62,251 bases of DNA from Meridianimarinicoccus zhengii (GCF_003254465.1 NZ_QDFI01000020.1:1-62251); one strand, 5' to 3'; shown: positions 48,079 to 57,375, counted from the first letter of the stretch. The notes: generated from the letters alone by a model not told the origin. Numbers and translations are program-made.

Positions 48079-49055
48079 TCGGCCAGATCCGAAAGCATCT
48101 CCCGCAGGTCAGAAGGGGGCAGGGCGGTCAACGCATCCCGCGCCGTTGCGGCCCATGCCAGCGCGTCGGCACGCGCAGCATCCATCGCGCCGTGCCGCGC
48201 CATGATCCCCAGCGCGCGGTCCAGATCGCCGTCGTCCTGGCGCCCCTTTTCGATCACCCGCACCCAGAAGGCCCGTTCATCGGCATCCGCCTTCGCCACT
48301 GCCTTGATCACCGGCAGGGTCAGTTTGCGTTCGCGGAAATCGTCGCCAACGTTCTTGCCCGTCGCGTCGCTGGCACCGCCGTAATCCAGCAGGTCGTCGG
48401 CAATCTGGAACGCGATTCCCAAACCGTCACCGTAAACATGCAGTGCGCGCACCTGCTCCTCGGGCGCACCGGCGATCACGCCGCCCACCTCGGTCGCGGC
48501 GGAAAACAGGGCCGCCGTCTTGCCGCGCACCACCTGAAGGTAGATTTCTTCGGTCGTCGACAGGTTGGATGCGGCGGACAGTTGTAAAACCTCACCCTCG
48601 GCAATCGTGGCCGCCGCGTCTGCAAGAATATCCAGCACCCGCAGCGAGCCGGTTTCTACCATCAGTTGAAAAGACCGCGCGAACAGGTAGTCGCCCACCA
48701 GCACCGACGACTTGTTGTCCCACAGCAGGTTCGCCGTGGGCCGACCCCGCCGTCGGTCGCTTTCATCCACCACGTCGTCATGCAGCAGCGTCGCCGTGTG
48801 AATGAATTCCACCGTCGCCGCGAGCCGCAGGTGGTGGTCCCCGTCATAGCCGCACATCCGTGCCGTGGCGAGCGTGAGCATCGGGCGAAGCCGCTTGCCA
48901 CCCGCTTCGATCAGATGCGCCGAGATTTCGGGGATGCGCGGGGCATGCCGGGACGCCATCCGTTCCCGGATCATCGCGTTCACACGCGCCATGTCGCCCG
49001 CCAGGGCGGCGGAAAGGCGTTCCATCGGTTTCACTGCGGCGGTATCGAGGCCCAT
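48054..49055 (-). CDS. ispB: All-trans polyprenyl diphosphate synthase (quinone side chain)
   Basis: 333 residues, trans-prenyltransferase that builds the long side chain of ubiquinone. Both Asp-rich motifs are present: LLHDDVVDESD and QIADDLLDYGG, with GGKRLRPML upstream. In this group the product is usually decaprenyl (Q10), but chain length is not readable here. The ATG at 49055 (MGLDTAAVKP) is preferred: GGAAG precedes it, and the alternative ATG at 49112 would overlap the divergent gene's start. Convergent with ispE, stops overlapping by 25 bases. Confidence 0.92.
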   Translation of the reverse strand: MGLDTAAVKPMERLSAALAGDMARVNAMIRERMASRHAPRIPEISAHLIEAGGKRLRPMLTLATARMCGYDGDHHLRLAATVEFIHTATLLHDDVVDESDRRRGRPTANLLWDNKSSVLVGDYLFARSFQLMVETGSLRVLDILADAAATIAEGEVLQLSAASNLSTTEEIYLQVVRGKTAALFSAATEVGGVIAGAPEEQVRALHVYGDGLGIAFQIADDLLDYGGASDATGKNVGDDFRERKLTLPVIKAVAKADADERAFWVRVIEKGRQDDGDLDRALGIMARHGAMDAARADALAWAATARDALTALPPSDLREMLSDLADYVVARIA

Positions 49056-49110
49056 CACGCTTCCGTTTGCTGTCTCGACAAGCCGCAGGGCGTGCCGTAA
49101 CGGTTTGAAC

Positions 49111-49326
49111 ATGAAAGAGCTTCTGCGCACGAACGACCCGACGGTTGTCGCCTTTGCGACGGCGCTCCTCCAAGGCGAGGATATAGACTGCTTTGCGATG
49201 GACGTCCATATGAGCGTGCTGGAAGGGTCCATCGGCGTGCTGCCACGCCGCATGATGGTGCATGATCGTGACCTGTTCCGTGCGCGCGCCGTGCTGCGCG
49301 ACAATGGCATCCCGACGACGGAATGA
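49111..49326 (+). CDS. DUF2007 family small protein
   Basis: 71 residues. The layout MKELLRTNDPTVVAFATALLQGEDIDCFAMDVHMSVLEGSIG...RRMMVHDRDLFRARAVL is that of the DUF2007 (putative signal-transducing) family, a small ferredoxin-like fold of unknown role. It is divergent from the polyprenyl synthase and overlaps the methyltransferase gene by 4 bases (ATGA), so the two are coupled. Confidence 0.82.
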   Translation: MKELLRTNDPTVVAFATALLQGEDIDCFAMDVHMSVLEGSIGVLPRRMMVHDRDLFRARAVLRDNGIPTTE

Positions 49327-50087
49327 ACGACGCTGCATTGACCTGCGACGCATTCCTCGGCGGGCGCTTGCAGATCTGGCAGCCTGCGCGTGGCTACCGT
49401 GCCGGTGTCGATCCGGTCCTGCTGGGTGCCGCCGTTCCCGCGACAGGCGGGGCGCGCGTGCTCGATCTCGGCTGTGGTGTGGGCACGGCTGCCTTGTGCC
49501 TGGGCGCACGCGTTTCTGGTCTGGACCTGACCGGTGTGGAGCTTCAACAGGACTATGCCGACCTTGCCCGGCAGAACGCTGCCGAGAACGACATTGCCCT
49601 TCAGGTTGTCAAGGCGGATGTGCGGGCGTTGCCCGCCACGGTGGCTGGCATGGTCTACGATCACGTCCTGACCAATCCGCCCTATTTCGACCGAACCCAT
49701 GGAACCGCGGCCGCGGATCAGGGGCGGGAAACGGCACTCGGCGAGGCGATGTCTCTGTCTCGCTGGCTCGACATCGCACTGCGCCGTGTCAAGCCCGGTG
49801 GCACGCTGACGATGGTACAGCGGATGGAACGGCTGCCCGAGGCGCTGACCGCCGTGTCGGGCCGGATCGGCGCCTGCCAGGTCCTGCCTGTCGCGGCCCG
49901 GGCCGGTCAACCCGCCGGGCTTTTCCTGCTGCACGGGATCAAGGGACGGCGCACGCCTTTCCGGTTGTGCGCGCCGATGGTGCTGCACGAAGGACCAGCC
50001 CATCCCGGTGACCGGGAACACTACACGCCAGAGGCGAACGGGGTGCTCCGAAATGTCGCACCCTTGCCGCATTTCCCGATTTCCTAG
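49323..50087 (+). CDS. TrmN6/YfiC-type adenine-N6 methyltransferase
   Basis: 254 residues, class I SAM methyltransferase. SAM motif VLDLGCGVGTAALCL, acidic VKADVR, and the catalytic NPPY motif (LTNPPYFDR) typical of N6-adenine methylases. The N-terminal FLGGRLQIWQPARGYRAGVDPVLL is the hallmark of the YfiC/TrmN6 group, which methylates A37 of tRNA-Val. The exact target here is inferred. Coupled to the DUF2007 gene. Confidence 0.88.
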   Translation: MNDAALTCDAFLGGRLQIWQPARGYRAGVDPVLLGAAVPATGGARVLDLGCGVGTAALCLGARVSGLDLTGVELQQDYADLARQNAAENDIALQVVKADVRALPATVAGMVYDHVLTNPPYFDRTHGTAAADQGRETALGEAMSLSRWLDIALRRVKPGGTLTMVQRMERLPEALTAVSGRIGACQVLPVAARAGQPAGLFLLHGIKGRRTPFRLCAPMVLHEGPAHPGDREHYTPEANGVLRNVAPLPHFPIS

Positions 50088-50206
50088 GGATTGGGCCACT
50101 TGGCATGCCGCGGATATGACAGCGCGGCAACGGCGGCGTCTGTTTTCCGTGACAGGCCGCGGATTTTGTGGTGCGCTGAAGGGGCTCAACCGATCAGGAG
50201 GTATCG

Positions 50207-50377
50207 ATGTCAGTCAACGCGCATCTTCAGGAACTCCGCCGCAAGCACCAGATGCTGTCCGAAAAGGTGGAACAGGCCCAGCGAAGCCCGGGCATCGATG
50301 CATTGCACATCGCACATCTGAAGAAGCAGAAACTGCAGCTGAAGCAGGAAATCACCCGCCTGTCCGACAGCCAGTAA
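50207..50377 (+). CDS. YdcH/DUF465 family small protein
   Basis: 56 residues, all helical: MSVNAHLQELRRKHQMLSEK, then HIAHLKKQKLQLKQEITRL. The HLQELRRKH-x-LSEK start and KKQKLQLKQEI are characteristic of DUF465 (YdcH), small helical-hairpin proteins of unknown function. AGGAGG lies five bases before the ATG at 50207. A terminator follows directly. Confidence 0.88.
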   Translation: MSVNAHLQELRRKHQMLSEKVEQAQRSPGIDALHIAHLKKQKLQLKQEITRLSDSQ

Positions 50378-50404
50378 CGCGCGTCATCCGTGACCGGAAA
50401 AAGG

Positions 50405-50429
50405 AACCGGCCCCGAAAGGGCCGGTTTT
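50405..50429. terminator. Bidirectional terminator between the YdcH-like gene and phaB
   Basis: 9-bp perfect stem AACCGGCCC / GGGCCGGTT with loop CGAAA. On the plus strand it runs into TTTTG; on the minus strand the stem is followed by CCTTTTTCC. It serves the YdcH-like gene and probably the convergent phaB. Confidence 0.85.
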
Positions 50430-50454
50430 GTCATGTCCGCAACTGCACGCGCGG

Positions 50455-51177
50455 TCAGGAGAAGAACTGCCCGCCATTGGCCGAGATGGTCGAGCCGTTG
50501 ATGAAGCCCGCGTCGTCCGATGTCAGGAACGCAACGCAGCGTGCGATCTCCTCGGGTTCGCCCAGCCGGGCGGCCGGGATCATGCTGATGATCTTCTCGC
50601 GCACCTTTTCGGGAACGGCCATCACCATCTCGGTGGCGATGTAGCCGGGGCAGACCGCGTTGGCGGTGATCCCCTTGGCGGCACCTTCCTGCGCAAGGCT
50701 GCGCACGATGCCAAGATCACCCGCCTTGGTCGCGGCATAGTTCACCTGGGCGAACTGGCCCTTCTGCCCGTTGATCGAACTGATCACGACGACGCGGCCG
50801 AAGCCACGGTCGCGCATGCCCGGCCAGATCGGGTGGATGGTGTTGAACACGCCGGTCAGGTTCGTGTCGATCACCTCGGACCACTGTTCCGGCGTCATCT
50901 TGTGGAAGGGCGCGTCGCGGGTGATGCCGGCATTGGCCACGACGATCTCGATCGGGCCGAGGTCGGCTTCGACCTGTGCGATACCGGCCTTGCTGGCCTC
51001 GTAATCGGCGACGTTCCACTTGTAGGTCTTGATACCGGTGGCCTCGGTGAAGGCCGCGGCCTTCTCGTCATTGCCGGCATAGGTGGCGGCCACTGTGTGG
51101 CCTTCGGCCTGCAGCGCCTTCGAGATGGCTTCACCGATCCCGCGCGAGCCGCCGGTGACAAGGGCAACACGTCCCAT
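50455..51177 (-). CDS. phaB: Acetoacetyl-CoA reductase (NADPH)
   Basis: 240 residues, short-chain dehydrogenase. NADP-binding TGGSRGIGEAI (9-19), catalytic Ser in VVISSINGQKGQFAQVNYAATKAG (Tyr-x3-Lys YAATK) and VCPGYIATEMV match PhaB enzymes that make (R)-3-hydroxybutyryl-CoA for polyhydroxybutyrate. It lies 102 bases downstream of phaA on the same strand. Confidence 0.93.
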   Translation of the reverse strand: MGRVALVTGGSRGIGEAISKALQAEGHTVAATYAGNDEKAAAFTEATGIKTYKWNVADYEASKAGIAQVEADLGPIEIVVANAGITRDAPFHKMTPEQWSEVIDTNLTGVFNTIHPIWPGMRDRGFGRVVVISSINGQKGQFAQVNYAATKAGDLGIVRSLAQEGAAKGITANAVCPGYIATEMVMAVPEKVREKIISMIPAARLGEPEEIARCVAFLTSDDAGFINGSTISANGGQFFS

Positions 51178-51279
51178 AATTCGTTCCTCCAGTTCAGTTA
51201 TCGTATCGGGTTGTTCGGGCGCCGACCGCGATCGGCGCCCGTTGGGGCCGGCGGTTTCCCCGGCCCGGTCGTGTCGGGA

Positions 51280-52455
51280 TCAGCCCCGTTCGACGCAGAG
51301 CGCGACGCCCATTCCGCCGCCGATGCACAGCGTGGCCAGGCCCTTCTTGGCGCCGCGGCGCTTCATTTCGAACAGCAGCGTGTTCAGCACCCGGCAGCCC
51401 GACGCGCCGATCGGGTGGCCGATGGCGATGGCGCCGCCGTTCACGTTCACGATCTCCGGGTCCCAGCCCATGTCCTTGTTCACGGCGCAGGCCTGCGCGG
51501 CGAAGGCTTCGTTCGCTTCGATCAGGTCCAGATCGCCCACGGACCAGCCCGCCTTTTCCAGCGCCTTGCGCGACGCATAGATCGGGCCAGCGCCCATGAT
51601 CGACGGGTCCAGGCCCGCGGTGGCATAGGAGGCGATCCGCGCCAGCGGTTCGATCCCGCGATTGGCGGCGTCGTCGGCATGCATCAGCAGCGTCGCCGCG
51701 GCCCCGTCGTTCAGTCCCGACGCGTTGCCCGCGGTCACGCTGCCGTCCTTGGTGAAGGCCGGGCGTAGTTTCGCCATGCCGTCCAGCGTCGCGCCGTGGC
51801 GGATGTACTCGTCCTGATCCACCACCGTGTCGCCCTTGCGGCCCTTTACGGTGAAGGGCACGATCTCGTCGGCGAACTTGCCCGCCTTCTGCGCGGCCTC
51901 CGCCCGGTTCTGCGATGTGACGGCGAATTCATCCTGCGCCTCGCGGCTGATCTGCCACTTCTCGGCGACATTCTCGGCCGTCTGGCCCATGTGATAGCCG
52001 TTGAAGGCATCCCACAGCCCGTCGCGGATCATCGTGTCGATGTATTTCAGGTCGCCCATCTTCTGACCGGCGCGCAGCGGTGCGGCATGGGGGCTGAGCG
52101 ACATGTTTTCCTGCCCGCCTGCGCAGACGATCGTGGCGTCGCCCAGCATGATGTGCTGCGCACCCAGCGCGACGGCCCGCAGCCCCGACCCGCAGACCTG
52201 GTTGATGCCCCAGGCGGCGCTTTCCTGCGGCAGTCCCGCGTTGATATGGGCCTGGCGCGCGGGGTTCTGACCCTGTGCCGCGGTCAGAACCTGGCCAAGA
52301 ATGGTTTCGGACACCTCGGACTTGTCGATCCCGGCACGGGCGACGACGGCTTCAAGCACCGCCGCGCCCAGGTCGTGGGCAGGGGTGGTGGCGAATGAGC
52401 CCAGAAAGCTGCCGACGGCCGTCCGGCCTGCGGATGCGATTACGACGTCTGTCAT
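51280..52455 (-). CDS. phaA: Acetyl-CoA C-acetyltransferase (beta-ketothiolase)
   Basis: 391 residues, biosynthetic thiolase that condenses two acetyl-CoA. Active-site Cys in [11 protein letters not shown] (about residue 88), His in [14 protein letters not shown] and second Cys in LCIGGGMG are in place. The ATG at 52455 ([15 protein letters not shown]) is the conserved start. First gene of the phaA-phaB unit; no phaC synthase is nearby, which is common when synthase genes are elsewhere. Confidence 0.94.
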   Translation of the reverse strand: MTDVVIASAGRTAVGSFLGSFATTPAHDLGAAVLEAVVARAGIDKSEVSETILGQVLTAAQGQNPARQAHINAGLPQESAAWGINQVCGSGLRAVALGAQHIMLGDATIVCAGGQENMSLSPHAAPLRAGQKMGDLKYIDTMIRDGLWDAFNGYHMGQTAENVAEKWQISREAQDEFAVTSQNRAEAAQKAGKFADEIVPFTVKGRKGDTVVDQDEYIRHGATLDGMAKLRPAFTKDGSVTAGNASGLNDGAAATLLMHADDAANRGIEPLARIASYATAGLDPSIMGAGPIYASRKALEKAGWSVGDLDLIEANEAFAAQACAVNKDMGWDPEIVNVNGGAIAIGHPIGASGCRVLNTLLFEMKRRGAKKGLATLCIGGGMGVALCVERG

Positions 52456-53025
52456 GGTGGATCCTTCCCGTTGAGTCCCTCTCGGGGGCGGATCGATGGC
52501 CTTTTCCCCCGTCGTGCACAGGCTTAGGCGGTGGCGCGGCCCGGGGCAACAGTCAGGGTGCCTTACGTCGCATGGCGGACATGGTGACGCAGGGACAACG
52601 CGCAAACGCGCGCGGGGCGGCGGCATGGCGGTGGGTCCGAAGCGGCCAACCCGGTCATATGCAAAGACATGCAAGGCCGTGCAGGCGCGGCCGCGGCGCT
52701 GGTCAAGCGGCCCAGCCCCGATCCGGGAATGCAAGTGCCGGAGGTGAAGGACGGCACGGGGCAACACACCCTGCCGGGCGGTGCGCTGTCTGCGGCGCGT
52801 CCGGACAAAGGCCGACGGCGACCGCCCGACGGCGACCTGCGTGCCGCCGTGATCGATGCGGAAAGCGCCGACGGGTTTCGCGGCTTCCTGCAAGGGCGTG
52901 CCCAGACCGCTATCGCCGGGGAATACACCACATGCCTGCCGCCAAGGTGGCACGGGCTGTGCGACGGCGGGCCATGGTCGTTTCCGGCAGGCCGGTTCGG
53001 CGCTGTCGCCGACCGGGACTGGGCG
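52456..53025. other. Gene-poor spacer between phaA and the DUF3299 gene
   Basis: 570 bases between the phaA start and the DUF3299 stop. No open frame has recognisable homology on either strand; the frames that stay open do so through high GC. The phaA promoter should lie at the left end. A near-repeat ATGCAAAGAC-ATGCAAGG occurs around 52659-52676. It might be a decayed gene, but I could not identify one. Confidence 0.4.
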
Positions 53026-53541
53026 TTACCATTCGTAGACCTCGATCCTTTTTGCCGCGATCTGATAGCCGATCTCGGCGATCTCGGTCGATTGCAGGCT
53101 CGCGCTCAGGCGACCATAGACCCAGATCGCGTCCCACAGCTTGTCCGAAGGCCAGGGCGTTTCGGTCGTCACGAAGACCAACTGGTTCGGTGGCGGTGGG
53201 GGCACATGAATGCAGGCGCCCACGTAAGGGACCAGCACGAAGCGTGTCACGCCCTTCGCGCCTGTGTCGAGCGGGATGATGAAACCTGGCAGCTTCACCG
53301 ACACGCCGTCCAGCGCCGTGTTCAGCTTGGTTGCGTTCTCGTCGAAGATCGGCGCCCACGTATCGTTCAGCTCATCGATCTCGCCTTCGCCGATGATTTC
53401 GGCATAGGGCACACCGGGCGGGATCAGGTCGTCCCACGTGATTTCCCGGAACGGCGACGCCATCGCCTTTAACGGCATCAAGGCGCTTGCCCCGGCGGAG
53501 AGCACGAACCGGCGGCGCGTGAATCGAAGGGCTGTGTTCAT
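53026..53541 (-). CDS. DUF3299 family exported protein
   Basis: 171 residues. N-terminal twin-arginine-like signal TRRRFVLSAGASALMPLKAMA, then a small periplasmic domain with ITWDDLIPPG, LPGFIIPLDTGAKGVTRFVLVPYVGACIHVPPPPPNQ, typical of DUF3299. Function unknown; in many genomes this family sits beside FtsX-like ABC genes, as here. ATGA overlap with the permease gene. Last gene of the operon. Confidence 0.85.
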   Translation of the reverse strand: MNTALRFTRRRFVLSAGASALMPLKAMASPFREITWDDLIPPGVPYAEIIGEGEIDELNDTWAPIFDENATKLNTALDGVSVKLPGFIIPLDTGAKGVTRFVLVPYVGACIHVPPPPPNQLVFVTTETPWPSDKLWDAIWVYGRLSASLQSTEIAEIGYQIAAKRIEVYEW

Positions 53542-54788
53542 GTTCTAACCATCATGCCATCTGCGAGCGATAGGCGGTAGGCCCGGAGAGCAGGCAGCAG
53601 GCTCGCAAGTGCCCCGGCCCCGATCACACCTGCGAGAGCCCAAAGCTCCCGCACGGCCGGCAGTTCGATCGGTAGCCAGATGCCGAACGCCGAATCCACC
53701 CATGGCTGCGCCACGACAAGGCCCAGATAGACGACCGCGAGGCCAAGAACGGCACCCGCTGCCGCCATGAGCATGGCCTCCAGCACCAGAAGTCCGAGGA
53801 TCGTGGCCGGGCGCGCGCCCATCGCCCGCCAGATCGCCATTTCGCGCCGCCGCTCGTTCAGGCTCGAGAAGATCATTGCAACCATCCCGAGAAGCGCCGT
53901 GACCACGACCATGGCCGACACGCCCAGCAGCGCCGTTTCCGCCACACCGACGATCTGCCACAATTCGCCAAGTGCCACGCCGGGCAGGATCGCGAGCAGC
54001 GGCTCCTCCGGATACTGGTTGATCCATCGTTGTAATCCGAAGATCTGCAACCGCGACTCGACCCCAACCAGTGCCGCCGTGATGGCCGATGGCGTGAGGT
54101 CCATCGTCCGGATGACCTCGACCGGCGTGGACTGTCCCGGCATCTGCGCGCCGCCCTGCCAGTCGACATGGATCGCCTCGAGGGCCTCAAGGCTGACGAT
54201 CACCGTCCGGTCCACCGGCGTGCCGGTCTTGGCGATGATCCCGGCGACCCGGAATGGCTGGTCGTCATGCGCGGCGAAGGACGCAAGCCCGTGCGACACG
54301 ACGATCGGATCGCCCACCGCATAGCCGAGGGTCGCCGCCACATCGGCGCCGATCACCGCGTCGTAGAGATCCTCCAGCCCGTGGCCATCCGGAATGTCCA
54401 ACGACCTGCCACTGCGATACCTGTAATGCGCGAAGAAGCCCTGCGTCGTGCCCATCACCCGGAACTGGCGATGGCTGTCGCCAAGCGAGATCGGAACGAT
54501 CCAGTCCACCTCGGGCCGTGCGGCGATGTCCTGGTAGGTTTCCCAGGTCACGTTGTTGGTCGCGTTGCCGATCCGGAAGACGGAATAGAGCAAGAGTTGC
54601 ACCGACCCGGAACGGGCGCCAACGATCAGGTCCGTTCCGGAAATCGTGTCGGCAAAGCTTGCGCGCGCCCCGCTGCGCAGCTTCTCGACCCCAAGGAACA
54701 GGGCGACCGACAGCGCGATGGCCAGCACCGTCATGCCGACGGTGAGCGCCCGCGCAAGAAGCGACCCGATGGCGAGACGGAGGATCAT
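53538..54788 (-). CDS. FtsX/MacB-like ABC transporter permease
   Basis: 416 residues. One membrane helix near the N-terminus (about 13-32), a large periplasmic MacB-like domain (about 40-270), then three helices (around 285-310, 335-360 and 380-405) separated by loops: the classic FtsX-like four-helix layout. NERRREMAIWRAMGARPATILGLLVLEA is the conserved cytoplasmic coupling segment. Such permeases do mechanotransmission or lipoprotein/metal-linked work rather than classic import. Overlaps both neighbours by 4 bases. Confidence 0.87.
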   Translation of the reverse strand: MILRLAIGSLLARALTVGMTVLAIALSVALFLGVEKLRSGARASFADTISGTDLIVGARSGSVQLLLYSVFRIGNATNNVTWETYQDIAARPEVDWIVPISLGDSHRQFRVMGTTQGFFAHYRYRSGRSLDIPDGHGLEDLYDAVIGADVAATLGYAVGDPIVVSHGLASFAAHDDQPFRVAGIIAKTGTPVDRTVIVSLEALEAIHVDWQGGAQMPGQSTPVEVIRTMDLTPSAITAALVGVESRLQIFGLQRWINQYPEEPLLAILPGVALGELWQIVGVAETALLGVSAMVVVTALLGMVAMIFSSLNERRREMAIWRAMGARPATILGLLVLEAMLMAAAGAVLGLAVVYLGLVVAQPWVDSAFGIWLPIELPAVRELWALAGVIGAGALASLLPALRAYRLSLADGMMVRT

Positions 54789-55480
54789 GCGGCCCGGCTT
54801 TCGGTTGTCACGATATCTTCGATCCGGACCACTCGGTCGAAGCGCGCGCCGAGCCGTTCGTCATGGCTGACCATGAGAAGGGACGAACCTGCCGCCTCCG
54901 TCTGGCGGAAGAGCAGATCGAGGAACGTGTCCTGTGTCGCGGCGTCCAGTGCCGATGTCGGCTCGTCCGCGACGATCAGCGGCGGCGCGCCGATCAGGGC
55001 GCGCGCCACGGCGACGCGTTGCTGCTGCCCGACGCTCAGCCGCCCCGCCTGCGTCGTCAGGATATCGCGCGGCAAACCGAGTTCGGCGCACAGGCGCGCG
55101 GCAGCTTGACCCGCGTCACCGGCGCGCGCCCTGCGTTCGGGCGCGAAGTGCAGCGGCAGAAGGATGTTGTCGGAGACATGCGCGTAGGGCAGCAGGTTGA
55201 ACTGCTGGAAGATCACGCCGATCCGTTCGGCGCGGAACCGGTCGCGGGCGCCCGCGCGCAAGGCCCCGATGTCGGTCCCGTCGACGGCGACGCTGCCCCC
55301 GTCGGCCACGACGATGCCGCAGACCAGCGACAGAAGCGTGGACTTTCCCGACCCGCTCGCGCCGATCAGCAGGACGCTTTCGCCCCGCGCCATCCCGAAG
55401 GTCGGACAGGCAAGCGAGAGCCCGGCCCGGCCCGGCCAGGAAAAGACAATGTCGGTCAGGGCAACGGCGGGTTCAGGCAT
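54785..55480 (-). CDS. ABC transporter ATP-binding protein (LolD/MacB type)
   Basis: 231 residues. Walker A IGASGSGKSTLL (about 39-50), Q-loop VIFQQFNLLPY, signature LSVGQQQRVAVARAL (the usual second Gly is Val), Walker B LIVADEPTSALD, H-loop MVSHDERL. Partner of the FtsX-like permease, coupled by an ATGA overlap; two bases after the DUF2796 gene. Confidence 0.9.
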   Translation of the reverse strand: MPEPAVALTDIVFSWPGRAGLSLACPTFGMARGESVLLIGASGSGKSTLLSLVCGIVVADGGSVAVDGTDIGALRAGARDRFRAERIGVIFQQFNLLPYAHVSDNILLPLHFAPERRARAGDAGQAAARLCAELGLPRDILTTQAGRLSVGQQQRVAVARALIGAPPLIVADEPTSALDAATQDTFLDLLFRQTEAAGSSLLMVSHDERLGARFDRVVRIEDIVTTESRAA

Positions 55481-55482
55481 GG

Positions 55483-56106
55483 TCAGTCCAGGGTCAGTTC
55501 CGGGGCATCGCGGCCTATGTCGGCGGCTCCGGCACCCGCGTGCGTGACAAACTGCGCCGCGATCTCCTGCGCGTTCTCGAAGCGGTCGAAGAACGGGAAG
55601 CCGACAGTCGTCAACTCTTCGGGATGGGCGCAGTCGAAGGTGTAGCTGGCGTGGAACTCGCTGTGCGCCGCGCCCTCGCCATGGCCGTGATGCGTGTCTT
55701 CAGCGTGCTCCCCGTGCGTATGGTCCTGTTCCTCGGCGTGCGTCGCCTCCTCGCCATGGTCGTGGTCTTCGCTCTCTCCATGGTCACGATCGCCGGAATG
55801 CAGCCGGGCAAGGGCCTCGGTCAGGCGGCACTCCGCCGCATCCGGCAGCGTGACGACATTCTCGGGCAGAAGCATCACGCGGATCGCCGCCGCGACGGCG
55901 TCTTTGTCCGCGTCGGTGCGCGCCGCGTACTCGAATCCGACGATATCCATGCCGGGCGCGCGCAGGTGCATCTCGACGACGCTCCCCTCCACCGCAAGTT
56001 CGAGCGTGCTGACGCCGTGGACATGGGCGTCCACTTCGCGCGTGTCCTGCGCCAGGAGCGGCGTGGCAACGACCGACGCCAAGAGTGCCAGTTGGATGTG
56101 TTTCAT
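55483..56106 (-). CDS. DUF2796 (ZrgA-like) histidine-rich periplasmic protein
   Basis: 207 residues. A Sec signal peptide (about 1-19, ending LLAQ) precedes the DUF2796 domain (VDAHVHGVSTLELAVEGSVVEMHLRAPGMDIVGFEY), which is split by a low-complexity stretch of about 45 residues very rich in His, Asp and Glu (DHDHGEEATHAEEQDHTHGEH and on). Relatives such as ZrgA bind zinc in the periplasm and are induced by zinc shortage. It is the first gene of the leftward operon with the ABC pair and DUF3299. No convincing Zur box was found in the short upstream region. Confidence 0.85.
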   Translation of the reverse strand: MKHIQLALLASVVATPLLAQDTREVDAHVHGVSTLELAVEGSVVEMHLRAPGMDIVGFEYAARTDADKDAVAAAIRVMLLPENVVTLPDAAECRLTEALARLHSGDRDHGESEDHDHGEEATHAEEQDHTHGEHAEDTHHGHGEGAAHSEFHASYTFDCAHPEELTTVGFPFFDRFENAQEIAAQFVTHAGAGAADIGRDAPELTLD

Positions 56107-56389
56107 GAGCGGACCTCTCCTTCTAGTGGACGACAGTCTTGCGCATCAATGCAACGCCCAAGCGACGGCGCGACGGTGTTGGCAGGGCGCGCGCTTCCAT
56201 GCGGCGCCGGAGCCGGGACCGCTTCGGCCCTTTTTCATATCAGGGCCGCGCCATGGAACGCCAGCAGGCGCTGTCGAGCCCCACGCCGCGGGCCCAGCCA
56301 GACAAACGATCACACGGGCTTGCGAAGCAAGAACCGCGTGCGACGGCACGCTGTTCATCAACGCCGTCAGCCAGATTGGCGCACAGGTA

Positions 56390-57170
56390 CAGGCACGTCC
56401 TCTGGCGCGGCCGGATCGCGGCGTCGACGGACGGTTGATCGCGGATCGCGGCCACGATCTGGACACGCTGGTCGCAGCTGGGTTGTTCAACGGGGAGCTG
56501 TCTTATCGGCTGGCGGGGACGGAAATCCCCATCCCGCCGCAGGCCGGGCGGCCCGACGATGCGGCCTGGCTCATGGGGGAAGTTGTTCGGGAAACGGGCT
56601 CGCCGCCCGACGACCCGGCACTGGCCCGTGCCGCGATCTGCGACGCCCCCCGGACCCATGCTGCCGTCATCTCGTCAAGCGGCGCGTCGACGGGGGACGA
56701 GGAGCATGTCCTTGATGCCCCGTGTGTGCCATGGCGGCGGAACTCGACGTGCTGAAGGTCGCGATCCGCGTCGGCAGGCCGCTGACCGCGGGGCGTCTCG
56801 GGTGGGCGCTCATTTCCGGTTTGCCCGGAAATTCCCATGCCATGGCGATCAGGGTTTCCCGGATCGCGCGTCCTGCCCTGGCCCTGTGGCCGGGCCGAAC
56901 GAGGAACCGGACACCTCGCTGCCGGCGGTCGCCGGGCTGAGCTACGCCCGTGCGACGGAGCGGTGGCAATGTGTTCCCGTGACGTGGCACCAGCGAGATC
57001 CGATGCGGCGGCCTGTGCTGCAGCGGCTGGGACAATGGGACAAGGCACCTCCGCTGCGCGGTCGCCCCTCGTGCAGGCCAAGGGCATCTCCGTCATCCCA
57101 CCTGAAATGGTCGTGGTCAGACCGGGCCAGCCCTGGTCGGTTGACCCCTTGGAGGTATGGTCCAGTACGA
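56390..57170 (+). pseudogene. moeA: Decayed molybdopterin molybdenumtransferase (moeA) remnant
   Basis: MoeA-like segments are readable in order but in different frames: THAAVISSSGASTGDEEHV (56654-56710) in one frame; LKVAIRVGRPLTAGRLG then LISGLPGN (about 56751-56835) in a second; YARATERWQCVPVTW and RPVLQRLG (56943-57034) in a third; and VQAKGISVIPPEMVVVRPG up to VDPLEVW (about 57070-57165) back in the first. At least three frameshifts are needed and no N-terminal half is seen, so it cannot give an active enzyme. MoeA inserts molybdate into molybdopterin. The stretches 56107-56389 and 57171-57310 hold nothing else clear. Confidence 0.7.
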
Positions 57171-57310
57171 TGGCGGGCTGCCCACGACCAAGGGCGCGGA
57201 CACGGTTCCACAGCACCGGCACGCCGCGCCCGCGGGATCCATCGATCCGCCGGATCAAGGGCAGATCCCGCCGGACGCAGGTCGATGACCATGGGGAACC
57301 GGGGCTTTGA

Positions 57311-57328
57311 CTTTCACAAGACTGTCAT
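57311..57328 (+). promoter_or_regulatory. Pho box upstream of phnD
   Basis: CTTTCAC, four bases (AAGA), then a perfect CTGTCAT (57322-57328): two 7-bp direct repeats in the 11-bp phase of a PhoB site. It lies 47 bases before the phnD ATG, where PhoB would recruit RNA polymerase under phosphate starvation. This fits the known PhoB control of phn transporters. Confidence 0.65.
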
Positions 57329-57375
57329 GGAACGTGGGTAGGCCGCGCCATGGGAAAGACACGTTAGGGGACATC

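Noticed and set aside
56107-56389. Extension of the moeA remnant or a separate gene upstream
   Set aside because: Frames are open but give Arg/Pro-rich residues with no match to the MoeA N-terminal domain.
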